NCBI RefSeq assembly: GCF_009936235.1 | Contig: NZ_AP022314.1 | Coordinates: 1,054,001 to 1,118,000 of the forward strand | Length of the DNA: 64,000 bases | From: Mycobacterium xenopi | Lineage (GTDB): Bacteria > Actinomycetota > Actinomycetes > Mycobacteriales > Mycobacteriaceae | Direction: 5' to 3' | Part shown: positions 27,003-35,663 of the stretch, one piece after another | How positions within the stretch are numbered: position 1 is the first letter of the stretch | Layout of the letters: each line of letters begins with the position of its first letter | The notes under the pieces: generated by a model | What the model saw: only the letters and a program-made list of their open reading frames with translations | What the model was told of the DNA's origin: nothing | The model's database searches: none | Made by a program: the position numbers and the translations under genes

Positions 27003-27512
27003 ATGCGCGCGGATGCCCGGCCTGCCTTCCCCAAATGGATGACCTCCTCCTTGTCGCACCGCTGCGTTCGAGGCATTTCAGCAGCCGTCGCGGCGATGCC
27101 ATTCCTGGCCGCGACGATGCTATTGCCCCCGCCAGCGGTTGCAGATTCCGCCGATACCCTAAGGGCCGCGGTCGACTCGGTGCGCTCGGCGTCCTGCGCG
27201 CCGCTGCGGCCCGACCCGTTAGTCGAAAGCACCGCAGAAGACGTGAATCGATCAACCGCTGCGTGGCTCGATCACGCCGGACGCGTCGCGCCGGTGGACG
27301 ACCCCCTGCCCTTGTTGAAGGACCGCGGCTTTGGCGGTAAGAAAGCCCGGCTGGTGCAGGGCGCAGGCCGCACCAGCACTGATGCGATAAAAGGTCTATT
27401 GCTTGAAGGCTATCTCGACATCCCCGATTGCTCCTACACCGAATATGGCGTCAGCTTGATAAGGAATCGCACTACTAACTATGTGCTCGCAGCGATGGTG
27501 TTGGCCGCCTAG
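27003..27512 (+). CDS. Secreted protein of unknown function
   Basis: 169 residues from the ATG at 27003. A twin-basic N-terminus is followed by a hydrophobic stretch (ISAAVAAMPFLAATMLL) and a likely cleavage after PAVADS. The mature part has two cysteines (SASCAPLRP and IPDCSYTEYG) that could form a disulfide, and a conserved-looking end GVSLIRNRTTNYVLA. I recall similar small exported mycobacterial proteins but cannot name this one. Position directly behind the Mce-associated genes suggests a role at the cell envelope. Confidence 0.82.
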   Translation: MRADARPAFPKWMTSSLSHRCVRGISAAVAAMPFLAATMLLPPPAVADSADTLRAAVDSVRSASCAPLRPDPLVESTAEDVNRSTAAWLDHAGRVAPVDDPLPLLKDRGFGGKKARLVQGAGRTSTDAIKGLLLEGYLDIPDCSYTEYGVSLIRNRTTNYVLAAMVLAA

Positions 27513-27640
27513 ATGCGTACGTGGCGACAGAGGGTGTTTGAGGCTCATGCCCCCAACTCATCGGATCGGTCAACAGTCGGCCCGGGGCCTAACGCGTCCT
27601 CGGCGCGCGGCGTTCCATTTCGGCGCGGAGGAGGGTGCTC

Positions 27641-28138
27641 ATGAATCGAATCCACGGTACAGCGGCTTCGCTCATTGCCGGCGTCGCGGCGGTAGTGTCG
27701 GCCCCTGCCGCTCACGCCGACGACATCGTCACCTATGAGGTCTTTTCAAGCTTCGTGGACCAGGCGGGAGGTATCGAATACCGCGATCTGTCGGGAAAGC
27801 ACTTAATAAAAGACGTGCCGCTGCCCTGGAAGATCACGGTTCCCGTGGCCAAGGTGTTCAGCCCGGAAGACGCCGGCGCCGAAGTGCGCGCCGACTGGCG
27901 GCCGAATTTCCGGACGGCGGCGACCGTCGGCCGAGTTCTGCAAGGTCAATTGGTGACGGTGCGCATTTCTTTCCGCGGCGCTGTCATCTGCGAGAACACG
28001 ATCGACGTAGGTAATGCGACGTGCTACGGCAGCGCGCCGCACACGCCGGACACCGACTCGACGTATGACCGGAGCCCTTTATTTCCCGAACCAGCATCGG
28101 GATTGGTGCCAGGAGTGGATCCGGGCCGTGTTAATTAG
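27641..28138 (+). CDS. MmpS-like secreted protein
   Basis: 165 residues from the ATG at 27641, six bases behind GGAGGAGGG; a GTG at 27635 is too close to that site. A cleavable signal peptide ends at AHADD. The mature domain has the MmpS pattern VTYEVFSS ... IEYRDLSG ... PLPWKITV ... GAVICENTIDVGNATCYG, with two cysteines. MmpS proteins partner MmpL lipid exporters, but no mmpL gene is in the window, and the usual N-terminal membrane anchor is replaced by a signal peptide. It may be a soluble relative serving the adjacent Mce system. Confidence 0.75.
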   Translation: MNRIHGTAASLIAGVAAVVSAPAAHADDIVTYEVFSSFVDQAGGIEYRDLSGKHLIKDVPLPWKITVPVAKVFSPEDAGAEVRADWRPNFRTAATVGRVLQGQLVTVRISFRGAVICENTIDVGNATCYGSAPHTPDTDSTYDRSPLFPEPASGLVPGVDPGRVN

Positions 28139-28160
28139 AAACGAGGATTCGAGGGTAGCG

Positions 28161-28778
28161 ATGATGGGTCAGCGTGCGGGAGTCTGCTGGTGGTTGGCGA
28201 CGAGTGCGTGTCTCATCGGGTTGGCGCTCGGGGCCGCGCCCAACGGGCAAGCACAGCCGGACGACAACGTCGACAACGGCGCTGGCGCGCCATCGTATGC
28301 TGATCCCCTACCCCCACCCGCAGGGGATCTGCGGGGGAAGAAACCAGAGGCAGACCTTCCGATACCTCCTAAGCCCACTCCATTTCCCGACGCCGGCCCC
28401 ATTCTGCAGTCCTACCAACGACACCAGCCCAGCGAATTCTTCACCGCCAGCAATGAAGGCGTATGGTTTTCCACCCCCCTTGGCCTGAACTGCGGCATCT
28501 GGGATAGAGGCAGCTTTGGCTGCGCGGGGAATATTCCGGGTGCACCGCAGGGAGACACCCATATCGGCTGGGTGACCGGGAACATCGTCACCCGTTACGA
28601 CCCCCTGCTGAGTTTTCAGTTCCCCCCCGGGCGGGCGGAGCGAATGCTGCCGCCACGCAGTTACGTGGAATACAACGGAACCAGGTGCGCCACCATGACA
28701 GATGACAGCACCTACTGCGCGCGTGGCCCGTACCGATTCTTCGTCACACCCACCAAAACTTTTCTGAGCCCGCCGTGA
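28161..28778 (+). CDS. Secreted proline-rich protein of unknown function
   Basis: 205 residues from ATG 28161 (or 28164). Signal peptide to about GQAQP (residue 31), a Pro-rich linker (residues 48-80, including PLPPPAGD and IPPKPTPFPD), then a compact domain with four cysteines (LNCGIW, GCAGN, TRCATM, YCARG) likely forming two disulfides. No family recognised. The 23-base gap and same orientation place it in the Mce accessory run. Confidence 0.78.
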   Translation: MMGQRAGVCWWLATSACLIGLALGAAPNGQAQPDDNVDNGAGAPSYADPLPPPAGDLRGKKPEADLPIPPKPTPFPDAGPILQSYQRHQPSEFFTASNEGVWFSTPLGLNCGIWDRGSFGCAGNIPGAPQGDTHIGWVTGNIVTRYDPLLSFQFPPGRAERMLPPRSYVEYNGTRCATMTDDSTYCARGPYRFFVTPTKTFLSPP

Positions 28779-29033
28779 TGGTTCGCAACCGCCGTGAGCG
28801 TCAGGCACGTCACGCGATGCCCCGGAAACAACGCGCACAATGCGGCGAGATTGCTCATCGTCGAGATGGGCCACGTCATGCTGCGCACAGGCAAGCGGGC
28901 ACAGCACGATTTGCGAACGCCTTTCGCGGCCCAGCGGCGAAGCGGCAGCCGGTTTCTCGTACGCCGCAGCCGGCTCGCTCCCCCAAACTCGCGGGTGGCG
29001 TGGTCACCCCTGACGTACCAGGGTGGCAGACGA

Positions 29034-29544
29034 TGATCCGCGCAGCACAGACTCCGGCCTTCAGCGCCGCCGTCATGCTTGGCTTGGCTCTCACCTGGCT
29101 CGGAACAGAAGCGCCTTCGGTCCTCGCCTGGCTTGAGGGGGGGAGCGCCTCCCCATCTTCACAGTGCGCACAGCCCGCCCCGTCCTGCCCCTCGGGAAAC
29201 CCCGCGCAGGTCAGGACCTACCACGCCGGGCCTTCGAAAAAGCGACACCCAGGTCTGGTGCCCTACCTACGACAGGCGATCGGCCGCCGGCACGCGAAGA
29301 CATCGATCCCAAAGTCTTTGCCGAGCTTGAAGAGGTCCTGGCCGAACTCAGTCACGACGCGCGCCCACCACAACCCCCACCTAGGTCCAACCCACTACCG
29401 GACTCGACAAAAGTGCAGCCATCCACCGCCGCGCAGCCCGAACAAACACTCGATGCGCCGTTACCCAAAACGGCCCCGACAGACCCAGCAAGTGTGCCAA
29501 CGACCCAGCAGCCCAGTGGCGCGCGGCCGGGTCCGGCCACGTGA
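29034..29544 (+). pseudogene. Decayed gene for a secreted cysteine-containing protein
   Basis: An ATG at 29034 starts a signal-like sequence (AVMLGLALTWLGTEAPSVL). After it, sensible segments alternate between frames: CAQPAPSCPSGNPAQVRTY in the first, SDTQVWCPTYDR in the second, and RAFEK plus GDRPPAREDIDPKVFAELEE in the third, ending with a Pro-rich tail at the TGA near 29544. Reading these in order suggests one protein with at least three indels, one of them near the G7 run at 29137-29143. The rest of 28779-29587 shows no intact gene. The reconstruction is an inference. Confidence 0.45.
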
Positions 29545-29587
29545 GGTTCACGTCCGGCTGATGGCGGAGACACGACAGGAGACAGCG

Positions 29588-29896
29588 TTGACCACACTCA
29601 AGATGCTGACCGCGGGACTGCTGCTGGTCGGCCCGGCATTGCTGGCCTGCGCACCGGCGGTGCCGGCCGACCCGCTGACCCCACCAACTCCTGCCGAGAT
29701 GCAGTTCCTCGATCAAGCGCGCCGCCTGCTGCCGATCACTCCAGATTCGATGGTCGCATTCAACAGTGACGGGGAGCTGCTCGACCAGGGTCGCCAAGCG
29801 TGCTTCATGCGTGATCAGGGGAGGGTGGGATACGAAGCGTCGATGTTGCCGCCGATCGTCACACAGCTAGCGCTCGTCTATCTGTGCCCGAAATGA
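29588..29896 (+). CDS. DUF732-type small secreted protein
   Basis: 102 residues from a TTG at 29588, preceded by an AGGAGA ribosome-binding site at 29577-29582; an ATG at 29561 is the alternative. Signal peptide to about VPADP, then a helical domain (EMQFLDQARRLLPI ... DQGRQACFMRDQG ... VTQLALVYLCPK) with two cysteines. This is the pattern of the DUF732 family of exported mycobacterial proteins, whose function is not known. A longer frame that covers it from 28775 mixes unrelated reading and is not used. Confidence 0.78.
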   Translation: MTTLKMLTAGLLLVGPALLACAPAVPADPLTPPTPAEMQFLDQARRLLPITPDSMVAFNSDGELLDQGRQACFMRDQGRVGYEASMLPPIVTQLALVYLCPK

Positions 29897-29948
29897 ACCG
29901 CTCCATGTCCGCCGAATGGCGGCACCTCTCACAAGGGGAGAAACCGAG

Positions 29949-30347
29949 ATGCAGAATCCCGCCAGACATGTCGGCTGCGCCATGATGGGTATAGCGCTTG
30001 CGCTGCTGGGGACACCGATGGCGCATGCCGATGAGGCCAGCTTCCTCGCCGGGGCTCGTGCTCTCGGGCTCCCGCAGTCCGACGACGTTCTGATCAGAAC
30101 AGCGCTGTCCGCATGTCGCTTCCTTCAAAGCGGCGAGCTGGAACGCTACGGGTTCCCTAACTTGCGGAGGCTCCCCCAAGACGTAGAGGCCCACATCGCG
30201 CGGCACCTGAACCTCGAACCCGCCTCTATTCCGCCGCCGGGCCGAGCGCCCCAACCAGGGGAGGGAAAAGCACACGAACTGCTCGTGCTGTCGGTCAACG
30301 AGTACTGCCCGCAGTTGGCCTATCGGCTCTCCGATCCGCCCGCCTAA
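29949..30347 (+). CDS. DUF732-type small secreted protein
   Basis: 132 residues from the ATG at 29949 behind AGGGGAG. Signal peptide with cleavage after MAHAD, then a DUF732 domain: EASFLAGARALGLPQSDDVL, a central Cys (SACRFLQSG) and a C-terminal Cys in NEYCPQLAYR, which likely pair. It is the second DUF732 gene in a row. Its roughly 26-residue insertion with PPPGRAPQPGEGK is unusual for the family. Confidence 0.82.
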   Translation: MQNPARHVGCAMMGIALALLGTPMAHADEASFLAGARALGLPQSDDVLIRTALSACRFLQSGELERYGFPNLRRLPQDVEAHIARHLNLEPASIPPPGRAPQPGEGKAHELLVLSVNEYCPQLAYRLSDPPA

Positions 30348-30376
30348 GCAGTCGCCACCACGCAGAAGGATTTGCG

Positions 30377-30949
30377 ATGACCACCCATATCGTCCGCCGC
30401 CCCGCTGTCGTACGTTGGGCCGCTGCGCTTTTCGCTGGATTGCTGGTCTCGATGGCTTTGCCGTGTGTGGCGCCAGTCGGCGCTGAACCGTCCCCATCGG
30501 TCGATTCGGACGGCGACGGCCTCAGCGATCAGTTTGAGCGTGACGTGTCGAAAACCGATCCGTTCGACAAGGACTCCGACGGCGACGGGCTGGACGACGG
30601 CTTTGAAGTCCTCGTGCTCAAGTCGAACCCGAATTCGAAGAACTCCGACCTCGACAGCTTGACTGATTACGACGAGGTGTACAAGTACCGTACCAGCCCT
30701 ATTAAGGCCGACACCGACGGCGACGCACTCCGCGACGACATCGAAGTTCTCCCGTGGTTCGAGAACACCAATCCGCTCGATCCGGACACTGATCACGACG
30801 GCCTGTCGGACGGCGACGAAGTCCAGCTTTATGGCACCGACCCGAAAAACCCTGACACCGATGGCGATGGCGTGTCGGACGGTCAGGAAGTCAACGTTGA
30901 CAAGACCGACCCCCTAATCCCGGGTGCGACGGCTCTTGTAACTCGTTGA
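30377..30949 (+). CDS. Exported calcium-binding protein with thrombospondin type-3-like repeats
   Basis: 190 residues. Signal peptide to about residue 38 (cleavage near VGAEP), then six tandem repeats of about 23 residues built on DxDxDGxxD: DSDGDGLSD, DSDGDGLDD, NSDLDSLTD, DTDGDALRD, DTDHDGLSD and DTDGDGVSD. The third has lost one acidic position and should bind weakly. Such arrays fold around calcium ions and act in adhesion or wall-associated roles. It is the last gene of the Mce accessory run, and a truncated insertion sequence begins a few bases after its stop, so a natural terminator may have been removed. Confidence 0.88.
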   Translation: MTTHIVRRPAVVRWAAALFAGLLVSMALPCVAPVGAEPSPSVDSDGDGLSDQFERDVSKTDPFDKDSDGDGLDDGFEVLVLKSNPNSKNSDLDSLTDYDEVYKYRTSPIKADTDGDALRDDIEVLPWFENTNPLDPDTDHDGLSDGDEVQLYGTDPKNPDTDGDGVSDGQEVNVDKTDPLIPGATALVTR

Positions 30950-30956
30950 GAGTTAT

Positions 30957-31593
30957 GTCATGTCGGTACCCCGATCAGCACCAGCAGGCACAGCTTGGTC
31001 TCCTCCAGGCGCACGTTGACGTGGATGCCGTCGGCCCACACGTACACATAGTCCACACCCGAGAGGTCGCGGGCCGAAAACGCCTTCCGCTCGGCTTGCC
31101 AGGTCTAGGTCAGCTTGCTGATCGTGGCCGCCGACAGGCCCTTGGTCGAGCCCAGAAACTGGCCCAGCGCCGGCCCGAAGTCCTGCGACGAGAGGCCGTG
31201 CAGGTACAGTAGCGGCAGCACCTGCTCCACCTGCGGGGTCTTGCGCGCCCACGGCGGCAGGATCGCCGAACAAAACCGCACCCGCTTACCGGTTTGCGGG
31301 TCAACCCGCTTATCGTTGACCCGCGGCGCGTGCACCTCGATCGCACCCGCGGCGGTGGTCACCTCACGCGGCTCGTGATAGCCGTTACGCACCACCAGCC
31401 GATGCCCGTTCTCGTCGCGCTCATCGGCGAACTGGGCACAATAGGCGGCCACCTCGGCCCGCAACGCCGCGGCCAGCATCTGCTGCGCACCCTCGCGCAC
31501 GATCTCATCGATCACCGACGACACCGGGCCCACCAACACGACAGGCGCCGCCGAACCATCACGATTGCCGCCCTCAGCGACTACATTGAGCAT
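30957..31593 (-). pseudogene. IS256-family transposase remnant with an in-frame stop
   Basis: From the ATG at 31593 the product reads LNVVAEGGNRDGSAAP, RAEVAAYCAQFADERDENGH and VVRNGYHEPREVTT, typical of mycobacterial IS256 transposases, to ATISKLT. A TAG at 31105-31107 then interrupts, after which the same frame continues TWQAERKAFSARDLSGVDYV and VWADGIHVNVRLEE until about 30960, where similarity ends. The first catalytic Asp (VWADGIH) is present, but the rest of the catalytic domain is missing. It is therefore a dead 3'-truncated copy abutting the calcium-binding gene. I saw no terminal repeat at the left edge; 31594-31871 holds no recognisable gene. Confidence 0.85.
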
Positions 31594-31871
31594 GGGTCGT
31601 ACCTTCCTGAACCAGCGCGTCAACGCCGGTCCTTGATCAGACAAATGGACTTCAGATCATCCTCGGGAAGGTGCGCCCAACCACGCCGCCTCGCCGAGGC
31701 TCATCCACAGGATCTGATCATTGCTCAAACGTCGAGCCTGTGTAGGCCAGCGTCGTGCTGAAGAGGTTGGCCCGACCGGCATTGCAGACGGTTACCTTCC
31801 ACCACGTATGCGACCATAGTCGGGTTGTTGGGCTTGCCGAGGCGGGGCGCCAGCGCAGCTACCCCATACTG

Positions 31872-33443
31872 CTACCGACGCCGACGGCGACCGAGGTCCT
31901 TAAGCACTGCCGCAGCGGCATGCTTGCCCGGAAGACCCGAAACGCCACCGCCGGGGTGGAACCCAGCGCCGGTGAGATATAGACCACGAAGCGGCGTCCG
32001 GTACCCCGCGGCGCCGAGAGTAGGCCGGAGGGGTCCCATGCGCGTCACCAGATGGTCGACGTGGTAGAGACATCCGTTGACCGTTGCTGTTCTACGCGTC
32101 AGATCTTCCGGGGTTTCCACGAGTCGGCCGATCTCGAGCTCGTGAACGCCCGGCATAACCCGCCCAACTTGATCGACGAGTCGCTTCGCCGCTTCGTCTC
32201 GGCGCAGGTGCCAACCTCCAGTAGCGGTCACCGGCGCGGGACTGTACAACTGCACTGTGTCCTGACCCGATGGAGCCTGCGAGGCGTCCATCGCGGTGAA
32301 GATCGTGCACCACCAGGGAGCATCGGTTGGCAGCTCACCGCGCGACGACTGCTCACAGCTCTTCATCACCCCATCGAACGAGCCAGTGAAGAGCGCGGGT
32401 TTACGTAGGTCCACATCGCTGCGCCGAAGTTGATGGGCGGAAAGTTGCAGCTGCCCCGACAATGCGAGGTTGACGGTGAATGAGGCGACCCCACCGGCGT
32501 TCGCCGGCGCCGCTCGCAGACGCTGGGCAAGCGGTACCGGGATTCCGTCACCGACGAGGTCGGGCACCCGCTGCGGCGGAATCGCGGTGAGGACGGCATG
32601 TCGCGCCGTAACAGTTGTCCCGTCGCTCAATGTGACGCCCGTAGCGCGATCATCGTTGTGCTCAATCTGCGATGCCGCGAGGCCAGTTCGCACCACACCG
32701 CCAAAGGACTGCAGACATTCCTGCAATGCGTGCACCAACCCGCCCATGCCGCCGATCGGGCGCGCCGCTCCGGCTCCATGCAGTGACGACGTGCCCAACA
32801 GCGCCAGTGCGCTGCCCTCCGCCGTCGGAGCGCCCAAAATCGTTGCGATCGATGCGAAAGCACCGCGCACCTGATCCGATTTAAACGTCGAGGTAATCGC
32901 ATCAGCGGCCGTACCCGTGAGCAATCCCGCCAGGGTCGAGCGAAGCTTACGGTCTCGCACCAGCATGCGCAGGCCCGCTGCGATGGTACCCAAAGAGGGC
33001 CGCACAGGTGACCCTGCGCCATAGCGGCCCTGAAGGTCAACGGCCTTCAGGGCGATAGCCACCAGTTCACGATAGGATTCCGCGTCTCGCTTGCTAAAGC
33101 GCGCAATGTCGGCGGCGGTCTTTTCGACATCGGCTTGAAAGAGCAAAGATTCACCGTCTTCGCCGAGCCACGCCCATCCCACGCTGTCGACCTCGCGATA
33201 GCCGAAACGTTGCAGGCCGAGATCCTCAACGACGCCTCCCGCTCGCAGGTACACGTTCTCGTAAGCACCGGGATTGACCATGTGCTGCGGAGCCGCATCG
33301 ATCAACGGTGCACTGAGGGTCATCCCGCCTAAACGGTCGTACTGCTCGACGACGAGGACCGATCGTCCGGCGCGGGCGAGGTAACAGCCCGCAACCAACC
33401 CGTTGTGCCCGCCACCGATAACGACGACGTCGTAGCTCTCCAT
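31872..33443 (-). CDS. Phytoene-desaturase-like FAD-dependent oxidoreductase
   Basis: 523 residues. An FAD-binding Rossmann motif VVIGGGHNGLVAG lies at residues 7-19, and a C-terminal flavin segment LRGLYLTGAGFHPGGGVSG near residue 490 closes the fold. This is the layout of CrtI-type desaturases and related retinol-saturase-like proteins. Substrate could be a polyene, a carotenoid or a lipid. It is transcribed behind the membrane protein at 33508-34428 with a 64-base gap. A carotenoid-cleavage oxygenase occurs 7 kb away, but no phytoene synthase gene is present, so a role in classic carotenoid synthesis is not shown. Confidence 0.87.
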   Translation of the reverse strand: MESYDVVVIGGGHNGLVAGCYLARAGRSVLVVEQYDRLGGMTLSAPLIDAAPQHMVNPGAYENVYLRAGGVVEDLGLQRFGYREVDSVGWAWLGEDGESLLFQADVEKTAADIARFSKRDAESYRELVAIALKAVDLQGRYGAGSPVRPSLGTIAAGLRMLVRDRKLRSTLAGLLTGTAADAITSTFKSDQVRGAFASIATILGAPTAEGSALALLGTSSLHGAGAARPIGGMGGLVHALQECLQSFGGVVRTGLAASQIEHNDDRATGVTLSDGTTVTARHAVLTAIPPQRVPDLVGDGIPVPLAQRLRAAPANAGGVASFTVNLALSGQLQLSAHQLRRSDVDLRKPALFTGSFDGVMKSCEQSSRGELPTDAPWWCTIFTAMDASQAPSGQDTVQLYSPAPVTATGGWHLRRDEAAKRLVDQVGRVMPGVHELEIGRLVETPEDLTRRTATVNGCLYHVDHLVTRMGPLRPTLGAAGYRTPLRGLYLTGAGFHPGGGVSGLPGKHAAAAVLKDLGRRRRR

Positions 33444-33507
33444 GGTCCCTCTTCACATTGCCAGGTCGGCTAACCGGTGCTGCACGATGAGCCGGCGACG
33501 ACGGCCG

Positions 33508-34428
33508 TCAGGGCCTCCTTGCGACAGGGTCGGCCGCCATGGAGTGCGCCGGTGGGCTGATGCCGACACCCACCTTGGCGAGGAACACTTCTGCCAGGGT
33601 GACCTCCGGGTGGATCGAGATTCCAGCTCGCTGCTGGGCTTTCGCGATCTCAGTCACCACTAGCCAAACCAGAAGCCCACAGAGAGCAACCGTCAGCGAT
33701 CCGCCCAGATACACCAGCGCCGTGGACCCGTTGCCATTGACGTCGGCGTGGTAGTTACTGTTCAGGGCCGTGAAGACCGGCCATCCGGCCGCACCATTCA
33801 ATCCGGCATAGAGCATCGGCAGCAACGGGATCACGATCAGCTTGCCCCAGCCGGAAAACCGCTCGCGCAGACCGAAGAAGACGAGGCCGGCTAGCAACTG
33901 CAGGGTCGCGTCGATGGTGAACCACCATGCCGGAGCTCCGGCGATAAGGAAGGGTTGATGCCCGTAGTACCGGTAGAGCCCGAAGGCGCGGCCGGTGACC
34001 TGCAACGCCAGATCGAACACCCATGAGATGGCGTAGGCGCAGAGGAAGAACCTGGTGCCCTTTCCCAGCAGGATTGCCCGGTAGATGAAGTAGGCCTGCA
34101 GACCGAAGAAGAAGGCATAACCCAACACGACGTAGAGCGGGATGTGTCGGCCGAAGAGGTTGAGGACGATGGCTACGTTGTCACCAGCGAACCAGAGCAA
34201 ACCAATATAGTCGAGATACGCCTCGAGCACCCCCATAAACAGTCCGCCGAGCAAGAAATAGACGCCAAGCGTTTCCCCACGCATCGCAAGGCGGACGATC
34301 CACCCCACAGCGACCGCCATGAACGCAACACAGATCAGGGTGAAGGCCAGGCTGGCCCCATGATCGGCCGACAGGTCAGCCGGTGGGACGGGATACGACG
34401 GGGGCAACTGGGTGAGAATGCCAGGCAT
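33508..34428 (-). CDS. Seven-span membrane protein of unknown function
   Basis: 306 residues with seven clear membrane segments, including SLAFTLICVAFMAVAVGWIV, LYVVLGYAFFFGLQAYFIY and LVYLGGSLTVALCGLLVWLV. Acidic and aromatic residues sit inside the second span (EAYLDYIGLLWF), which suggests a buried polar site and not a simple anchor. Overall design resembles the AveC-type membrane proteins near 36670, but identity is too low to claim. It is first in a two-gene minus-strand operon with the desaturase-like flavoprotein, so it may act on the same hydrophobic substrate. Confidence 0.72.
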   Translation of the reverse strand: MPGILTQLPPSYPVPPADLSADHGASLAFTLICVAFMAVAVGWIVRLAMRGETLGVYFLLGGLFMGVLEAYLDYIGLLWFAGDNVAIVLNLFGRHIPLYVVLGYAFFFGLQAYFIYRAILLGKGTRFFLCAYAISWVFDLALQVTGRAFGLYRYYGHQPFLIAGAPAWWFTIDATLQLLAGLVFFGLRERFSGWGKLIVIPLLPMLYAGLNGAAGWPVFTALNSNYHADVNGNGSTALVYLGGSLTVALCGLLVWLVVTEIAKAQQRAGISIHPEVTLAEVFLAKVGVGISPPAHSMAADPVARRP

Positions 34429-34790
34429 ATGGCTCCTTCCGGTGCGGTCACGTCGGTCTCCGTCAGGTGCCGCGCAGGGCCCACTGCGGCCGTGCCGATC
34501 TCACGGATGTGACGGGCCCCACATTGCCACAGCTATCTCTTGTTGTCCACATGTTTGCGTGTACACCTCCACTATTTGCTATGCACAATAAACGGATTTA
34601 GCGGCATGTCGCTAGTTTGCATCTGTAGTAACGCGTTGTGATGCCGCGTTATTGATCCCACTGCGGTACGGCTCGGCAACGGCTGCCGACCCCCGCCCCA
34701 ACAGTCACGCATACCCTGCCAGCCGGACGGATCGAAATCTTGCGTGGCCATTATGGTATTAATACGCGCAAAGTTTCGTACACTTCAGCC
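34429..34790. promoter_or_regulatory. Divergent intergenic region with a TAACGCG palindrome
   Basis: This 362-base gap separates two outward-facing membrane-protein genes. It is AT-rich for this genome between 34530 and 34660. TAACGCG at 34629-34635 and CGCGTTA at 34645-34651 form an inverted repeat with a 9-base spacer, a plausible operator for both promoters. No gene is seen in the gap. Confidence 0.5.
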
Positions 34791-35663
34791 ATGAAGGAAG
34801 CTCACCAGGCATCGACGCCTGTTTTGGACGCAACCAGCAGCCCCCATCCGACCGAGACATCTGATAGCTCCCCTCAACGAGTCGGCCGCCTATCGGGTGC
34901 ATACGGGTTTGGCTTCGGGATGCCGGACCGTCTCGGGATGTGGTCAATGTGGGTCGGGTTCGCCTGCTTTGGCTTCGGCTTTTTTGGCGGCGGATTTGTA
35001 CCGCCGCCCGCACCCGCGGATGCAGCGACGACGGCCGCGTTCTACCACGAACACGTCGAGTTGCGCCGTGTCGCCGTCATCATGCTGATCGTCGGCGGGA
35101 CGATGTTCATCCCCTTCGGCGCCGCGCTCGCCGACCGGCTACGCCGCATCCCGGGCATCGGGGCGACGGCCGTCTACACCGAGCTTGCGGCGGCGACCGC
35201 CTCCGGAACGCTCATGATGGTCTTCGGGCCGTTCCTGCTCACCGCGCTGCTACGGCCGGACATGCCAGCGTCCAGCTACGAACTTCTCAACCACGTCACG
35301 TGGATGGCATGGATTGGGCTCTGGCAGCCGGGTGCACTAGAGGCCGGCGCGACCGCCGCTGCGATTCTTAGTGATCGGTCGACCCCCCCCGTGTTCCCTC
35401 GCTGGGTGGGATGGTTTAGCGCGTGGATGGCTTTCGGATCACTCGTGGGGTCTCTGATCCCGTTCTTCACCGAAGGCCCCTTCGCATGGAACGGGTTCAT
35501 GGCCTTCTACATCGCAGCTGTGGTGTTTTTCTCCTGGTTCACCGTAATCCTGGTGCAGTTGCACAAGATGGCCGCCCGCGACCGCGCTGCACAAGCAGCG
35601 CACCCACCCGCTCCTCCCGACGCATCACTATCGAACGCACAGAATCAGCAGGTCCTGCGGTGA
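34791..35663 (+). CDS. Six-span membrane protein of unknown function
   Basis: 290 residues from the ATG at 34791 (MKEAHQASTP); starting at 34740 would only add an unconvincing N-terminus. A 50-residue hydrophilic N-terminus precedes six membrane spans, the first being SMWVGFACFGFGFFGGGFV, the last GFMAFYIAAVVFFSWFTVIL. I do not recognise a family. It overlaps the oxidase-subunit-III-like gene by four bases (GTGA), so it is probably made together with the NorE/NorF-like pair and may belong to the same membrane complex. Confidence 0.75.
   Translation: MKEAHQASTPVLDATSSPHPTETSDSSPQRVGRLSGAYGFGFGMPDRLGMWSMWVGFACFGFGFFGGGFVPPPAPADAATTAAFYHEHVELRRVAVIMLIVGGTMFIPFGAALADRLRRIPGIGATAVYTELAAATASGTLMMVFGPFLLTALLRPDMPASSYELLNHVTWMAWIGLWQPGALEAGATAAAILSDRSTPPVFPRWVGWFSAWMAFGSLVGSLIPFFTEGPFAWNGFMAFYIAAVVFFSWFTVILVQLHKMAARDRAAQAAHPPAPPDASLSNAQNQQVLR

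Noticed and set aside
26900..27340. C-terminal extension (Arg-rich) of the protein starting at 26255
   Set aside because: It runs over the next gene in another frame, and a plausible end lies in a different frame at 26994; a frameshift explains it better.
28775..29896. A 373-codon frame spanning to the end of the first DUF732 gene
   Set aside because: Only its last 102 codons make sense; the earlier part alternates between frames and has stretches of His, Arg and Pro with no pattern.
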